From contig JACRBZ010000014.1 of the NCBI GenBank assembly GCA_016219185.1, positions 1-64,000 on the forward strand: a stretch of DNA of 64,000 nt. The letters are read 5' to 3'. Of the stretch, positions 1 to 9,638 are shown one piece after another. The DNA comes from Deltaproteobacteria bacterium (GTDB lineage Bacteria; Desulfobacterota; Desulfobacteria; Desulfobacterales; Desulfatirhabdiaceae). The translations under genes and the position numbers were made by a program. A model generated the notes under the pieces. The model did not search any database and was not told the DNA's origin. It was given only the letters and a program-made list of their open reading frames with translations. Numbering within the stretch: the stretch's first letter is position 1; every line of letters begins with the position of its first letter.

Positions 1-65
1 ACTTTTATTCGATGGCTGCCCACGGCTTGTAGATTGTAAATACGAAATTTCCTTGAAGGCCTTAT

Positions 66-1526
66 ATGGCCGCAGGCTTCTCTTTCATGCAGTGGACAAC
101 AGACGACATTCTTGTAGCAACAGCCGGGGAATGGATATGCGGAAACCGAAATATCCAGTTTTCAGGAATAGCCATTGATTCCAGAATGATATCATTAACA
201 GAATTTTTCGTTGCCATTCGCGGGGAATTTCACGATGGTCATCGATTCTGTTCTGATGTGGTTCAAAGCGGTGTAAAGGGCATTCTTATTGATATCCATT
301 CGATCGGGGCCTTGCCGATTGCTGAATGGCGGCAAAAAGGGATCGCCTGTATCGGTGTTAAGGATACCACCCGTGCTTTGGGAGATTTGGCGGCCTATCA
401 CAGGCGTCGCTGTTCCGTATCGGTTGTGGCGATTACCGGATCAAACGGAAAAACGACCACCCGCAGCATGACTTCGGATATTCTGTGCCGCCGTTTCAAA
501 GTCCTTTCAACAGCCGGAAACTTTAACAATCATATTGGACTTCCCTTGACCCTTCTGAACCTGGAAAGGGAACATGAATGGGCCGTGCTGGAGCTGGGAA
601 TGAATCATTCCGGAGAGATTGACCGCCTGTCCGAGATCTGTCAGCCGAATATTGGTGTAATTACCACAATCGGTACGGCTCATCTGGAGAATTTTGCCTC
701 AACTGACGGAATACTTCAGGCAAAGGCAGAAATTTTTGCCCATCTACAACATGATGGCCTGGCGGTTCTGAACATGGATGATCCAAAGCTGCTGGAACTT
801 TCAGGGCGACTTTCGGTTCCCGTTATTTTTTTTGGATTAAATCCCGGTGCCAGGGTCAGGGCCAGACAGGTGGAAACCCGGTCTTCCGGAACGTCGTTTT
901 TTCTGGATCTGCCTGAAGAAACGGTTGAAGTCAGACTTCCCGTAGCCGGAACATTTATGGCAACCAATGCGCTTGCTGCTGCAACGGTTGGTTATGCTTT
1001 GGGATTGCCTGGTGATGAAATCAAGGCTGCTCTGGAAAATTTTAAGCCGGTCAAGGGCCGGATGAACGTCATTGAATCCGCAAGATGGGTTCATATCGTT
1101 GATGATACTTACAACGCCAATCCGGTTTCAATGGCGGCTGCCATCCAGACACTTCAGAAAATAAAGGGTGAGCACCGGGGCATACTGGTTATCGGGGATA
1201 TGTTGGAACTTGGAAAAGAATCCCTTGAGCTGCACAGAAAAATCGGAGAAATCGCTGCAACCTCGGGCATTGCGGCCCTGTATGCAACCGGCAGGTTCGC
1301 AAGTGCCGTTGCCCAAGGCGCTGCAGGCCAGGGAATGGATTCCGGGCGAATTTTTGTCGGCGATCGGCAAGCCATTTGCGAGCATCTCAAAGGTGACCTC
1401 AAAAAAGGAGACTGGGTTCTGATCAAGGGATCCAGGGCGATGGGAATGGAAAAAATCGTTCACGATATTGCCGATTGGGCAGAATGCTTTGACAGCCCGG
1501 ATTTATCCACTAAAAGTTCATTTTAA
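66..1526 (+). CDS. murF: UDP-N-acetylmuramoyl-tripeptide--D-alanyl-D-alanine ligase
   Basis: MurF adds D-Ala-D-Ala to UDP-MurNAc-tripeptide in the cytoplasm, the last soluble step of the peptidoglycan precursor. The 486-residue product has the Mur-ligase ATP loop (ITGSNGKTTTR, about residues 123-133), a central GTAHLENF segment and the C-terminal Rossmann domain with DDTYNANP (about 345), a full-length MurF. The ATG at 66 has an AAGG-like element just upstream; an ATG at 87 giving MQWTTDDIL fits the family start almost as well. It opens the dcw run and is followed after 20 bases by mraY. The 65 bases before it cannot be assigned to murE from the sequence seen. Confidence 0.96.
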   Translation: MAAGFSFMQWTTDDILVATAGEWICGNRNIQFSGIAIDSRMISLTEFFVAIRGEFHDGHRFCSDVVQSGVKGILIDIHSIGALPIAEWRQKGIACIGVKDTTRALGDLAAYHRRRCSVSVVAITGSNGKTTTRSMTSDILCRRFKVLSTAGNFNNHIGLPLTLLNLEREHEWAVLELGMNHSGEIDRLSEICQPNIGVITTIGTAHLENFASTDGILQAKAEIFAHLQHDGLAVLNMDDPKLLELSGRLSVPVIFFGLNPGARVRARQVETRSSGTSFFLDLPEETVEVRLPVAGTFMATNALAAATVGYALGLPGDEIKAALENFKPVKGRMNVIESARWVHIVDDTYNANPVSMAAAIQTLQKIKGEHRGILVIGDMLELGKESLELHRKIGEIAATSGIAALYATGRFASAVAQGAAGQGMDSGRIFVGDRQAICEHLKGDLKKGDWVLIKGSRAMGMEKIVHDIADWAECFDSPDLSTKSSF

Positions 1527-1546
1527 TCCCATAAAGACACAACCCT

Positions 1547-2626
1547 ATGCTGTATCTGCTCCTTTATCCACTTCATACGTCATTTTCGGTTTTTAATGTA
1601 TTTCGCTACATTACTTTCCGAACGATCTATGCCAGTTTGACGGCTTTTCTGATCTGCTTTGTTCTGGGGCCCTGGGCCATCAAAAAACTGAGTTATCTTC
1701 AGATCGGCCAGTATATTCGTGAAGATGGCCCCAAAACCCATCTGAAAAAAGCCGGAACACCCACGATGGGAGGAGCGTTGATACTGGGGGCCATTCTGAC
1801 TTCTACAGTCCTGTGGGCCAATCTGAGAAATGTCTATATCTGGGTGGTATTGGGGGTGACGGCTGGTTTCGGTCTCATCGGTTTCATGGATGACTATCTC
1901 ATGCAGGTCAAGAAACAGAGCATGGGCTTGAGCGCTCGAAACAAATTTCTGCTTCAAACATTAATTGCCCTTGCAGCCGGCTTGTTTCTTTATCAGTATC
2001 CGGAATTTTCCACTCAGGTAACCTTTCCGTTTTTCAAGAATTTTTCTCCGGATTTTGGACCCGGATATATCCTGTTTGCCGCCTTTGTCATTGTCGGCAC
2101 TTCCAACGCGGTAAATCTTACGGACGGCCTTGACGGGCTTGCCATTGGTCCCACCATTATTGCCGCGGTAACCTATATGATTTTTTGCTATGTTGCCGGC
2201 AATTTCAGGATCGCCGATTATCTTCAGATCAGCTATGTCGCCGGAAGCGGTGAACTTACGGTTTTTTGTGGTGCCCTGGCAGGCGCAGGCCTGGGCTTTT
2301 TATGGTTTAATGCCTATCCCGCCCAAGTCTTTATGGGAGATGTCGGTTCCTTATCGCTTGGCGGCGCACTGGGAACCGTGGCCGTCATTACCAAGCAGGA
2401 AATTTTACTGGCGCTTGTCGGCGGCCTTTTTGTGATTGAGGCCCTGTCCGTCATTTTCCAGGTGGGGTATTTTAAGCTCACCCATGGCCGGCGGATATTC
2501 CGAATGGCCCCGCTTCATCACCATTTTGAACTCAAAGGCTGGCCAGAGCCCAAGGTGATCGTTCGATTCTGGATCATTTCCATTGCGCTGGCATTGGTGG
2601 CCATCAGCACGTTGAAACTGAGATAA
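1547..2626 (+). CDS. mraY: Phospho-N-acetylmuramoyl-pentapeptide transferase
   Basis: MraY transfers phospho-MurNAc-pentapeptide to undecaprenyl phosphate, making lipid I at the inner membrane. The 359-residue, roughly ten-helix protein carries the family signatures: the GTPTMGG segment near residue 65, the Asp-rich [10 protein letters not shown] loop (about residue 190), [14 protein letters not shown] and the C-terminal MAPLHHHFE histidine motif. Length is normal for the family. It sits between murF and murD with short gaps, as in a single dcw operon. Confidence 0.97.
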   Translation: MLYLLLYPLHTSFSVFNVFRYITFRTIYASLTAFLICFVLGPWAIKKLSYLQIGQYIREDGPKTHLKKAGTPTMGGALILGAILTSTVLWANLRNVYIWVVLGVTAGFGLIGFMDDYLMQVKKQSMGLSARNKFLLQTLIALAAGLFLYQYPEFSTQVTFPFFKNFSPDFGPGYILFAAFVIVGTSNAVNLTDGLDGLAIGPTIIAAVTYMIFCYVAGNFRIADYLQISYVAGSGELTVFCGALAGAGLGFLWFNAYPAQVFMGDVGSLSLGGALGTVAVITKQEILLALVGGLFVIEALSVIFQVGYFKLTHGRRIFRMAPLHHHFELKGWPEPKVIVRFWIISIALALVAISTLKLR

Positions 2627-2637
2627 GGTTTGCGGCC

Positions 2638-4029
2638 ATGGATTTGAATCGAAAAAACGTACTGGTCGTCGGGCTTGGAATGACCGGCCTTGCCACCGCA
2701 CGGTTTTTACACCACCGCGGGGCAGTGGTTACCGTTACCGATATGGCCGCTGAAGAGAATCTTGTTTCATCCGTTCTTGAGTTGCATCAGCTGGGGATTC
2801 GAACCGAGCTTGGCGGACATTGCCGGGAAAGCTTTGGATCATCGGATCTGATCGTTTTAAGTCCTGGCGTGCCTCATACCCATGATTTCTTGATGGAAGC
2901 CGGACGAAAAGGCATTCCCGTCATTGGAGAGATTGAACTGGCGTCCCGATTTATCCGGGATCCGATCATCGCCATTACCGGAACCAACGGCAAAACCACA
3001 ACCACATCGCTTCTGGGCAACATGCTGGCAGCGTGCGGCATGCGCGTATTTGTGGGCGGGAATATCGGCAATCCCCTGATCGGCTATGTGGACCGTGATG
3101 AAAAGGCTGACTGGGTCGTGCTTGAGGTCAGCAGCTTTCAGCTTGATACCATTGACACCTTTCGGCCGGATATCGGCATTTTGCTCAATATCACCGCGGA
3201 TCATCTGGACAGATACGCGGATATGGCCGGTTATGCCGCTTCAAAAGGCAGGATTTTTCAAAACCAGACCCTTGAAGACATCGCCATCTTAAATGGCGCC
3301 GATCCATGGGTGCTTTCAGAAGCAGGCCGGATTCGTAGCCGCAAATGGGTGTTCAACGGGTCGAGCACCCTGGAGGAAGGCGCCCGGCTAAACGGGAACG
3401 AATTAACGCTTGCCTTTACCTCCTGCCCATCCCTGAGAGCAGTCTTTCCCTGTGCGCAGACTGCACTCGGATCCGCCAGACTCGATCTTGGCGAATCCCG
3501 TCTCTATGGCAAGCACAATCAGGAAAATATCTGTGCGGCGGTGATGGCTGCCATTGCTGCCGGAGGCGATGTACGGAATATCCAATCTGCCTTGAATCAG
3601 TTTAAGGGACTTTCTCATCGCATCGAATTTGTTCGGACCGTCAATGGGATAACCTATGTGGATGATTCCAAGGCAACCAATGTCGATGCGGTATATCGGG
3701 CTCTGGAATCTTTTCAGGAGCCGGTTATCCTGATTATGGGCGGCAGGGATAAAGGTGGCGATTACGGGATTTTGGAAAAGGCGATGCAGAATCATGTGAA
3801 ACTCCTGATCCTCTTGGGAGAGGCCAGCGAACTCATTGCCGCGGCTCTGGGAAATCTTGTGCCGACAGTGCGGGTATCTTCGATGCAGGCGGCTGTTACC
3901 AATGCGCATCAGGCTGCAACCTCGGGAGATGTTGTGCTGCTGTCACCTGCCTGTTCCAGTTTCGATATGTTCAGAAGTTATGCGCACAGGGGGGATGTGT
4001 TTCAAGGCGAGGTGAATAAACTTCGATGA
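2638..4029 (+). CDS. murD: UDP-N-acetylmuramoyl-L-alanine--D-glutamate ligase
   Basis: MurD adds D-glutamate to UDP-MurNAc-L-Ala. The 463-residue protein starts with a Rossmann fold (VLVVGLGMTGLA), has the ATP loop ITGTNGKTTTT (about 113-123), the NITADHLDRY segment of the central domain and the DDSKATN loop that precedes the C-terminal domain. Its stop overlaps the start of ftsW by four bases (ATGA), so the two are probably translationally coupled. Confidence 0.97.
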   Translation: MDLNRKNVLVVGLGMTGLATARFLHHRGAVVTVTDMAAEENLVSSVLELHQLGIRTELGGHCRESFGSSDLIVLSPGVPHTHDFLMEAGRKGIPVIGEIELASRFIRDPIIAITGTNGKTTTTSLLGNMLAACGMRVFVGGNIGNPLIGYVDRDEKADWVVLEVSSFQLDTIDTFRPDIGILLNITADHLDRYADMAGYAASKGRIFQNQTLEDIAILNGADPWVLSEAGRIRSRKWVFNGSSTLEEGARLNGNELTLAFTSCPSLRAVFPCAQTALGSARLDLGESRLYGKHNQENICAAVMAAIAAGGDVRNIQSALNQFKGLSHRIEFVRTVNGITYVDDSKATNVDAVYRALESFQEPVILIMGGRDKGGDYGILEKAMQNHVKLLILLGEASELIAAALGNLVPTVRVSSMQAAVTNAHQAATSGDVVLLSPACSSFDMFRSYAHRGDVFQGEVNKLR

Positions 4030-5150
4030 AAGCGGAAGCGCCGGTCCGATGGAGAGCGTATAGAAAGTTCAGTTATGATTTCAAGCTGTTTTTTCCGGTG
4101 CTGGCGCTGGTTGGTATTGGTATTGTCATGGTGTATAGCGCAAGTTCCGCCATTGCCATAAAAAAATATGGCAATGATCTCTATTTTCTGATCAAACAAT
4201 CCTTGTTTGCTGTTTTAGGATTGTTTGCCATGCTGATTATTCGAAAAGTCCCCTATGAATTCTATCGGAAATATGCGTATCTGTTTTTAATTGTCGCCAT
4301 CGGGCTTCTTCTGGCTGTCAAGTTTACCGGCCTCGGAATTAAAGTAAATGGTGCTAAGCGTTGGATGCTTATTGGCGGGGTCAGATTCCAGCCTTCGGAA
4401 TTTGCACGGATCGCGCTGGTTGTCTTTATGTCCTATTCTCTTACCAAAAAACATGATCACATCCAGTCTTTCTTTATCGGATTTGTTCCCCATGTTTTCT
4501 TTTTGGGGATTTTTGCCGGACTTGTTGCGCTGCAGCCCGATTTTGGCTCTGTCGTGATTCTGGCCGCCATTACCTGGGTGATGATGTTTGTCGCGGGCGT
4601 TCGGGTCATTTATCTGGTGACATCGGTGTGCGCATTGCTGCCATTTGCTTATGTCTATATGATGAGCGCGGCATACCGAACGGAACGCTGGCTGGCCTTT
4701 CTTCATCCCTGGGAACATGCTTCGGATCAGGCTTATCAGATCGTTCACTCGCTGATGGCTTTTGGGACGGGCGGAATCTGGGGAACGGGGATCGGCAAGG
4801 GCCTTCAAAAGCTCTTTTACCTTCCGGAGCCGCACACGGATTTCATTTTTTCAGTCATCGGAGAGGAACTGGGACTGGTTGGAGTCCTGTGCGTCCTTTT
4901 TTTGTATGTCCTTATCCTGTGGAGCGGGCTGAGTATCGCGAAAAATACATATGATCTTTTCGGGTCGTATCTGGCGATGGGAATTACGGCTGCCATAGGT
5001 CTTCAGGTCTGTATCAATCTTGGGGTTTCACTGGGACTGGTTCCCACCAAGGGATTGCCACTGCCATTTCTCAGTTATGGCGGGACGTCGCTTTTGGTCA
5101 GTATGGTATCCATCGGGATTCTGATGAACATTGGATCGGGAAAAACATGA
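4026..5150 (+). CDS. ftsW: Peptidoglycan glycosyltransferase FtsW (SEDS family)
   Basis: FtsW polymerises lipid II at the division septum with its partner class B PBP. The 374-residue polytopic protein has the SEDS features: VMVYSASSA near the N-terminus, GAKRWMLIGGVRFQPSEFA, LQPDFGSVV, and a C-terminal GLVPTKGLPLPFLSYGGTS. The position between murD and murG points to FtsW rather than RodA. It overlaps both neighbours by four bases (ATGA at each junction). Confidence 0.95.
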   Translation: MKAEAPVRWRAYRKFSYDFKLFFPVLALVGIGIVMVYSASSAIAIKKYGNDLYFLIKQSLFAVLGLFAMLIIRKVPYEFYRKYAYLFLIVAIGLLLAVKFTGLGIKVNGAKRWMLIGGVRFQPSEFARIALVVFMSYSLTKKHDHIQSFFIGFVPHVFFLGIFAGLVALQPDFGSVVILAAITWVMMFVAGVRVIYLVTSVCALLPFAYVYMMSAAYRTERWLAFLHPWEHASDQAYQIVHSLMAFGTGGIWGTGIGKGLQKLFYLPEPHTDFIFSVIGEELGLVGVLCVLFLYVLILWSGLSIAKNTYDLFGSYLAMGITAAIGLQVCINLGVSLGLVPTKGLPLPFLSYGGTSLLVSMVSIGILMNIGSGKT

Positions 5151-6289
5151 ATGCTATGGCTGCGTTGGGAAGAATGAACATTAATATGAAGAACCTGCGG
5201 ATTGTGATGGCGGGTGGCGGTACCGGTGGACACCTGTTCCCGGCAATTGCCATTGCAGAATCCTTTCTGGAAAAAAACCCCCGCAATTCCGTCTTGTTTG
5301 TGAGCACTGGCAGGGCGTTTGAAAAAACGGTGCTGACCGAGCATGGATTCAGGCTGGAATGCATTACCGCGGAAGGGATTAAGGGAAAAGGAATTCGGCA
5401 TCAGCTGCGAGCCCTTTCCAGGCTTCCCAAAGGGGTAATGGAAGCATGGAGAATTCTCCGCAAGTTTGTACCGGATCTGGTTATCGGGGTGGGCAGTTAT
5501 GCTTCAGGGCCCCTGATTCTTGCAGCTTGGATACTTCGAATCCCCATCGTGCTTCACGAACAGAACATTCAGCCAGGGATAACGAATCGAATTCTTTTTC
5601 CACTGGCTGCACGTGTTCATGTATCTTTTCCAAACACCCGGTTCAGAACCCGTTCCCCCAAAATCCGATTATCCGGAAACCCGATTCGAAAAAAAATTCT
5701 GGAATGCGCCTCTCGATCCCTTTCCCCTGAGTCCGGCGCCGGCATCTGTCGGCGTCTGTTCACGGTCGGGATCATCGGCGGCAGTCAGGGCGCGCATGCC
5801 ATCAATCAGGCGGTTATTCAGGCCCTTTCCATGCTGAAGGATCATGATGGGTATCATTTTATTCATCAAACCGGTCAGTCGGATGAGGGAATGGTCCGGG
5901 ATGCCTATCGGCATTATGGGATTTCCGGTACGGTCCGGTCATTCTTTCAGGATATGACGGTCTGCTATCAACAGGCGGACCTGATGATCTGCAGATCAGG
6001 CGCAACAACGGTTGCAGAAATCATGGCGATTGGAAAGCCGGCGATATTTATTCCCTTTCCCCACGCATCCGATAATCACCAGGTATTGAATGCCGGGCGC
6101 CTGGTTCAGTCCCGCGCAGCCGAGATGATCCTGGAAAGCGATCTGACCGGTAGTGTCTTGGCAGAAAGGATTCAGTCCCTGGCTTCGAATCCGGAAATGC
6201 TTAGCCAGATGGCTTTTCGTGCCAGGCAACTGGGGAATCCTTTTGCTGCCAGAACCATCGTTGATGACTGCTATGCGCTTATCGAATGA
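5147..6289 (+). CDS. murG: UDP-N-acetylglucosamine--lipid I GlcNAc transferase
   Basis: MurG converts lipid I to lipid II on the inner face of the cytoplasmic membrane. A GT-B glycosyltransferase with the glycine-rich MAGGGTGGHLFPA motif near the N-terminus, HEQNIQPG, and the C-terminal donor-binding GIIGGSQGAHAIN and CRSGATTVAEI segments. The coupled ATG at 5147 gives 380 residues; an internal ATG at 5186 (MKNLRIVMAGG) gives the usual family start and may be the real one. Its stop overlaps a 42-codon mini-frame by ATGA (see 6286). Confidence 0.96.
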   Translation: MNAMAALGRMNINMKNLRIVMAGGGTGGHLFPAIAIAESFLEKNPRNSVLFVSTGRAFEKTVLTEHGFRLECITAEGIKGKGIRHQLRALSRLPKGVMEAWRILRKFVPDLVIGVGSYASGPLILAAWILRIPIVLHEQNIQPGITNRILFPLAARVHVSFPNTRFRTRSPKIRLSGNPIRKKILECASRSLSPESGAGICRRLFTVGIIGGSQGAHAINQAVIQALSMLKDHDGYHFIHQTGQSDEGMVRDAYRHYGISGTVRSFFQDMTVCYQQADLMICRSGATTVAEIMAIGKPAIFIPFPHASDNHQVLNAGRLVQSRAAEMILESDLTGSVLAERIQSLASNPEMLSQMAFRARQLGNPFAARTIVDDCYALIE

Positions 6290-6414
6290 ATGGCGATGTG
6301 AGTCTTTCCTTATCAAAAAATGAAGACAAGCCGGATATTGTCTACAAAACGAACGCAAGGCCCTTTGTATCGGGCAACCTGTTGGAATCCGACTATTATT
6401 GGATAAACCTGTAA
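6286..6414 (+). CDS. Possible coupled 42-residue mini-gene between murG and murC
   Basis: The murG stop overlaps an ATG (ATGA) that opens a 42-codon frame ending 15 bases before murC. The product would start MNGDVSLSLSKNEDKPDIV and end in LESDYYWINL. I do not recognise it. In its favour: the same overlap style as the other junctions of this operon, and it fills nearly all of an otherwise unusual 140-base gap in a tightly packed cluster. Against: it is short, and it could be a chance frame. murC itself has no convincing Shine-Dalgarno, so translation of this frame could deliver ribosomes to murC. Confidence 0.3.
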   Translation: MNGDVSLSLSKNEDKPDIVYKTNARPFVSGNLLESDYYWINL

Positions 6415-6429
6415 CAAAAATGTGAATTT

Positions 6430-7809
6430 ATGTATCAAAAAACCTATCATATTCATTTCGTCGGCATCGGTGGCATTGGCATGAGTGGAATTGCCGAACT
6501 GTTGCTGAACATCGGTTACCAGGTTTCCGGCTCTGATGATGCGTCGTCGGACATCACGGAAAATTTAAAAAAACTGGGCGGCGTGGTTTACAAGGGCCAT
6601 TCGGGCGAACAGATTCAAGGCGCCGATGTGGTGGTGGTTTCGTCGGCCATCAGTTCCGATAATCCCGAGGTGGTCGCTGCCCGAAAAGAATCCATTCCCG
6701 TCATTCCCCGAGCGGAAATGCTGGCGGAATTGATGCGGCTGAAGTTCAGCGTGGCTGTTGCCGGCGCACACGGCAAAACCACGACAACCTCCATCGTCTC
6801 ATCGGTTCTGGATAAAGGGGGGCTGGATCCTACGGTGGTGATCGGTGGCAGGTTGAAAAGCATCGGGTCCAATGCGGTTTTGGGAAAGGGTGATTTCATT
6901 GTTGCGGAAGCAGATGAAAGTGACGGATCTTTTTTGAAGTATTCCCCGACCATTGCCGTGATCACGAATATTGATCGGGAACATCTGGACTTTTATAAGG
7001 ATCTGGACCATATCAAATCGGTATTTTTGGCTTTTATTGATCGCATTCCGTTTTACGGCCTGGCAATTCTTTGTCTGGACAATGAACCCATTCAGGATCT
7101 GATTCCCGAAATCAAAAAGCGCTTTACCACTTACGGAATGAGTACTCAGGCGGACTATCAGGCCAGAAATGTGGTTTTTCAAGGTATGAAGAGTCGTTTC
7201 AGTATTGATTACCGGGGCAGGTTCCTGGGCGATATTCTTCTGAATCTTCCGGGGATTCACAATGTCTACAATGCCACTGCCAGCGTGGCTGTTGGCCTGG
7301 AGCTGGGCATTCCCTTTGAAAAGATTCGAAACGCCCTTGAAACCCTGCAAGGCGTTCAGCGGCGGCTTGAAATAAAGGGCGAGGCTCGCGGCATAACCGT
7401 TGTGGATGATTATGGACACCATCCCACTGAAATCCGAAGCACGCTGGAAGCCCTTAAAGAGTGCTGGCCGGATCGTCGAAAAGTAATCGCCTTTCAACCC
7501 CATCGTTATAGCCGGACGCTTGCGCTTTTTGATGATTTTACGCGGGCATTTTATCAAAGCGATGTGCTGGTGGTCCTGCCGATTTACCCTGCGGGCGAAA
7601 AGAAAATCGAAGGGGTAAGTGCGCTGGCCTTATGCGAACGTATTCGATCCCGTGGGCACAAAAATGTGGTCTATCTTGAGAATGTGTTGACAGCGCCAAC
7701 GCATTTGCTTTCTATCCTCAAACCCGGAGATGTCCTCCTGACCCTGGGGGCCGGGGATGTCTGGAAAGTGGGGGAAGGGGTTCTGAAACAGATGCCGGAT
7801 GCCGGATGA
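6430..7809 (+). CDS. murC: UDP-N-acetylmuramate--L-alanine ligase
   Basis: MurC adds the first amino acid, L-Ala, to UDP-MurNAc. The 459-residue protein has the N-terminal GIGGIGMSGIAE Rossmann motif, the ATP loop GAHGKTTTTS (about 112-121), AEADESDGSFL and the DDYGHHPTEI loop that is typical of MurC rather than Mpl or MurD. Full length. There is no strong ribosome binding site in front of the ATG, in contrast to murB and ftsZ; initiation may depend on the preceding frame. Confidence 0.97.
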   Translation: MYQKTYHIHFVGIGGIGMSGIAELLLNIGYQVSGSDDASSDITENLKKLGGVVYKGHSGEQIQGADVVVVSSAISSDNPEVVAARKESIPVIPRAEMLAELMRLKFSVAVAGAHGKTTTTSIVSSVLDKGGLDPTVVIGGRLKSIGSNAVLGKGDFIVAEADESDGSFLKYSPTIAVITNIDREHLDFYKDLDHIKSVFLAFIDRIPFYGLAILCLDNEPIQDLIPEIKKRFTTYGMSTQADYQARNVVFQGMKSRFSIDYRGRFLGDILLNLPGIHNVYNATASVAVGLELGIPFEKIRNALETLQGVQRRLEIKGEARGITVVDDYGHHPTEIRSTLEALKECWPDRRKVIAFQPHRYSRTLALFDDFTRAFYQSDVLVVLPIYPAGEKKIEGVSALALCERIRSRGHKNVVYLENVLTAPTHLLSILKPGDVLLTLGAGDVWKVGEGVLKQMPDAG

Positions 7810-7827
7810 CGAATTCGAGGAGTTTTC

Positions 7828-8781
7828 ATGTCCCTTGGCGCGGATGACAGGAAATGGCTGGCCGATTTGACATCCGGCCGGGTTCGGTATGAAGAACCGA
7901 TGTCTCGTCATACCTCGTTTCGTGTGGGGGGGCCTGCAGAAGCCTTTGTTGCACCGGAGACTTCGGATGAGCTGTCCGCTTTGGTTACGGGACTTGCGGG
8001 CAGGGGAATACCATACCAGGTCGTGGGCGGCGGAACTAACCTGATTGTAACAGATGCCGGTATTTCAGGTGTCGTCATCAGCCTGGGGCCAGGCATGTCA
8101 AAGATTTTAATCGAAAACATCAGCGCTTCCCGGTTTATGGCAACGGTCATGGCTGGAACCAGCCTGCGGCTTTTTTGCAGCCACGTCATTCGAAACGGGC
8201 TGAAAGGGATGAATTTTGCTCTTGGGATTCCCGGGACAGTGGGCGGCGCCATTCGAATGAATGCGGGAACTGCCCTGGGCTGGATATCGGATGTTCTGGA
8301 GTCCATTACCGTGCTGTATCCTTCGGGGCTGCAGGAAACAATCGGCAGAAATGCACTAAGCTTTTCCTATCGAAAACTGCTGCTGCCGCGCCTGACCTGC
8401 GGAGAAGCTTTATGCCACCAAACCATTATCGTGTCCGGCAGTTTCTCTCTCGCAGGGGCCAGTTCCACTGACCTGAAGCAAGAAGCCAGAGAGATTCTGA
8501 AAAACCGGAAATGCCGGCAGCCAGTGGCGTTGCCAAGTGCCGGATGCATCTTCAAAAATCCTCCATCCGGAAAATCAGCCGGTGAACTGATCGATCTTTG
8601 CGGGTTAAAAGGTCTGAAAATCGGCGGCGCACAAGTATCTGAAAAGCATGCCAATTTCATCGTCAATACCGGATCTGCGGCTGCTGCTGATATTTTATCG
8701 CTGATGGACCGTGTGCGGCAAACGGTTTTTAAGCGGTTTGATGTGAACCTTGAACCGGAAGTGATCGTGATCGGAAATTGA
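7828..8781 (+). CDS. murB: UDP-N-acetylenolpyruvoylglucosamine reductase
   Basis: MurB reduces the enolpyruvyl ether to make UDP-MurNAc, using FAD and NADPH. The 317-residue protein shows RHTSFRVGGPAE (FAD pyrophosphate site), the GIPGTVGGAIRMNAG loop, the PSAGCIFKNP segment holding the catalytic Ser, and the C-terminal Glu in NLEPEV. The size and gapped central region fit the type II (Bacillus/Thermotoga-like) enzymes. A GAGG element lies upstream of the ATG. No ddl lies between murB and ftsQ. Confidence 0.95.
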   Translation: MSLGADDRKWLADLTSGRVRYEEPMSRHTSFRVGGPAEAFVAPETSDELSALVTGLAGRGIPYQVVGGGTNLIVTDAGISGVVISLGPGMSKILIENISASRFMATVMAGTSLRLFCSHVIRNGLKGMNFALGIPGTVGGAIRMNAGTALGWISDVLESITVLYPSGLQETIGRNALSFSYRKLLLPRLTCGEALCHQTIIVSGSFSLAGASSTDLKQEAREILKNRKCRQPVALPSAGCIFKNPPSGKSAGELIDLCGLKGLKIGGAQVSEKHANFIVNTGSAAAADILSLMDRVRQTVFKRFDVNLEPEVIVIGN

Positions 8782-8782
8782 T

Positions 8783-9637
8783 GTGCTGATGCGAAACCGT
8801 TACAGAAGGGATTCAGCGATTCGGCGGATGAAAAGAGCCCGTTTTCGGCGTTCGTGTTTGAATGCGCTGGTAGGCATGCTGGGAGTTGTATTAATGAGTT
8901 TGTTTTTCATCTTCTGCCATGATATTATCCTGCAGAGTCCCTATTTTAAGGTAACATCCTTAAATATAACGGGGAACAACAGGCTGAGCGAACAGGAGAT
9001 TCTGGATACGGCCCGGATCAGGCCCGACACCAATGTGCTTCTGGTTAATCTTCCGTTGGCCAGAAAGTACCTGTTGTCTCATCCCTGGATTGCAGCGGCC
9101 GAGGTTAGCCGGGAGCTTCCCGGAAAGCTGCTCCTTAGCATAAAGGAACATCGTCCGCTGGCGATTATGGATATGGGAAGAAAATTCCTGATTAATCTGG
9201 ATGGGAAAATTTTCAAGGAAGTTTCGGGCACGGACCCTGTCGATTTGCCGGTCATTGAAGGGCTTGATTTTTCGGATTTGGATATCGGAGATATTCGTAG
9301 AAGTGCCAATTTTGACGCTGTACTGTCTTTGCTGGAAATCGGACGAAATCCAGCCTGTATTCTATCCCGTCAGCCAATTCGGCTGATTCATGTCGACAGG
9401 GAAGAAGGGGTTACGCTTTATTCAGCGGGACCCATTCAGTCCGTGAGGATAAATGCCATTAAAATCGGCTATCAGGATTATTCGGAGAAGTTCGTGAGAC
9501 TGGAAAAAATAATTGCTTATATTAAAGCCAATAAGCAGTTCCAGGGTATTGACTGGGTTGATCTGCGTCAAATGAACCGTGTCGTTATCAATCCACTGAT
9601 TTCAGAGCCGCATTCAGACGGCCACAAGGAGATTTGA
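8783..9637 (+). CDS. ftsQ: Cell division protein FtsQ
   Basis: FtsQ is the bitopic divisome scaffold that joins FtsB/FtsL. The 284-residue protein has a short basic cytoplasmic tail, one transmembrane helix (about 30-52, GMLGVVLMSLFFIFCHDII), then a POTRA domain (residues about 58-125, beginning YFKVTSLNITGNNRLS) and the beta domain. It starts one base after the murB stop and ends one base before ftsA. The product call rests on POTRA architecture plus position. Confidence 0.9.
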   Translation: MLMRNRYRRDSAIRRMKRARFRRSCLNALVGMLGVVLMSLFFIFCHDIILQSPYFKVTSLNITGNNRLSEQEILDTARIRPDTNVLLVNLPLARKYLLSHPWIAAAEVSRELPGKLLLSIKEHRPLAIMDMGRKFLINLDGKIFKEVSGTDPVDLPVIEGLDFSDLDIGDIRRSANFDAVLSLLEIGRNPACILSRQPIRLIHVDREEGVTLYSAGPIQSVRINAIKIGYQDYSEKFVRLEKIIAYIKANKQFQGIDWVDLRQMNRVVINPLISEPHSDGHKEI

Positions 9638-9638
9638 T

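Noticed and set aside
1..65. 3' end of murE
   Set aside because: The three frames end in short tails (for example at 30 and 39) that do not match a MurE C-terminus; too little sequence to decide.
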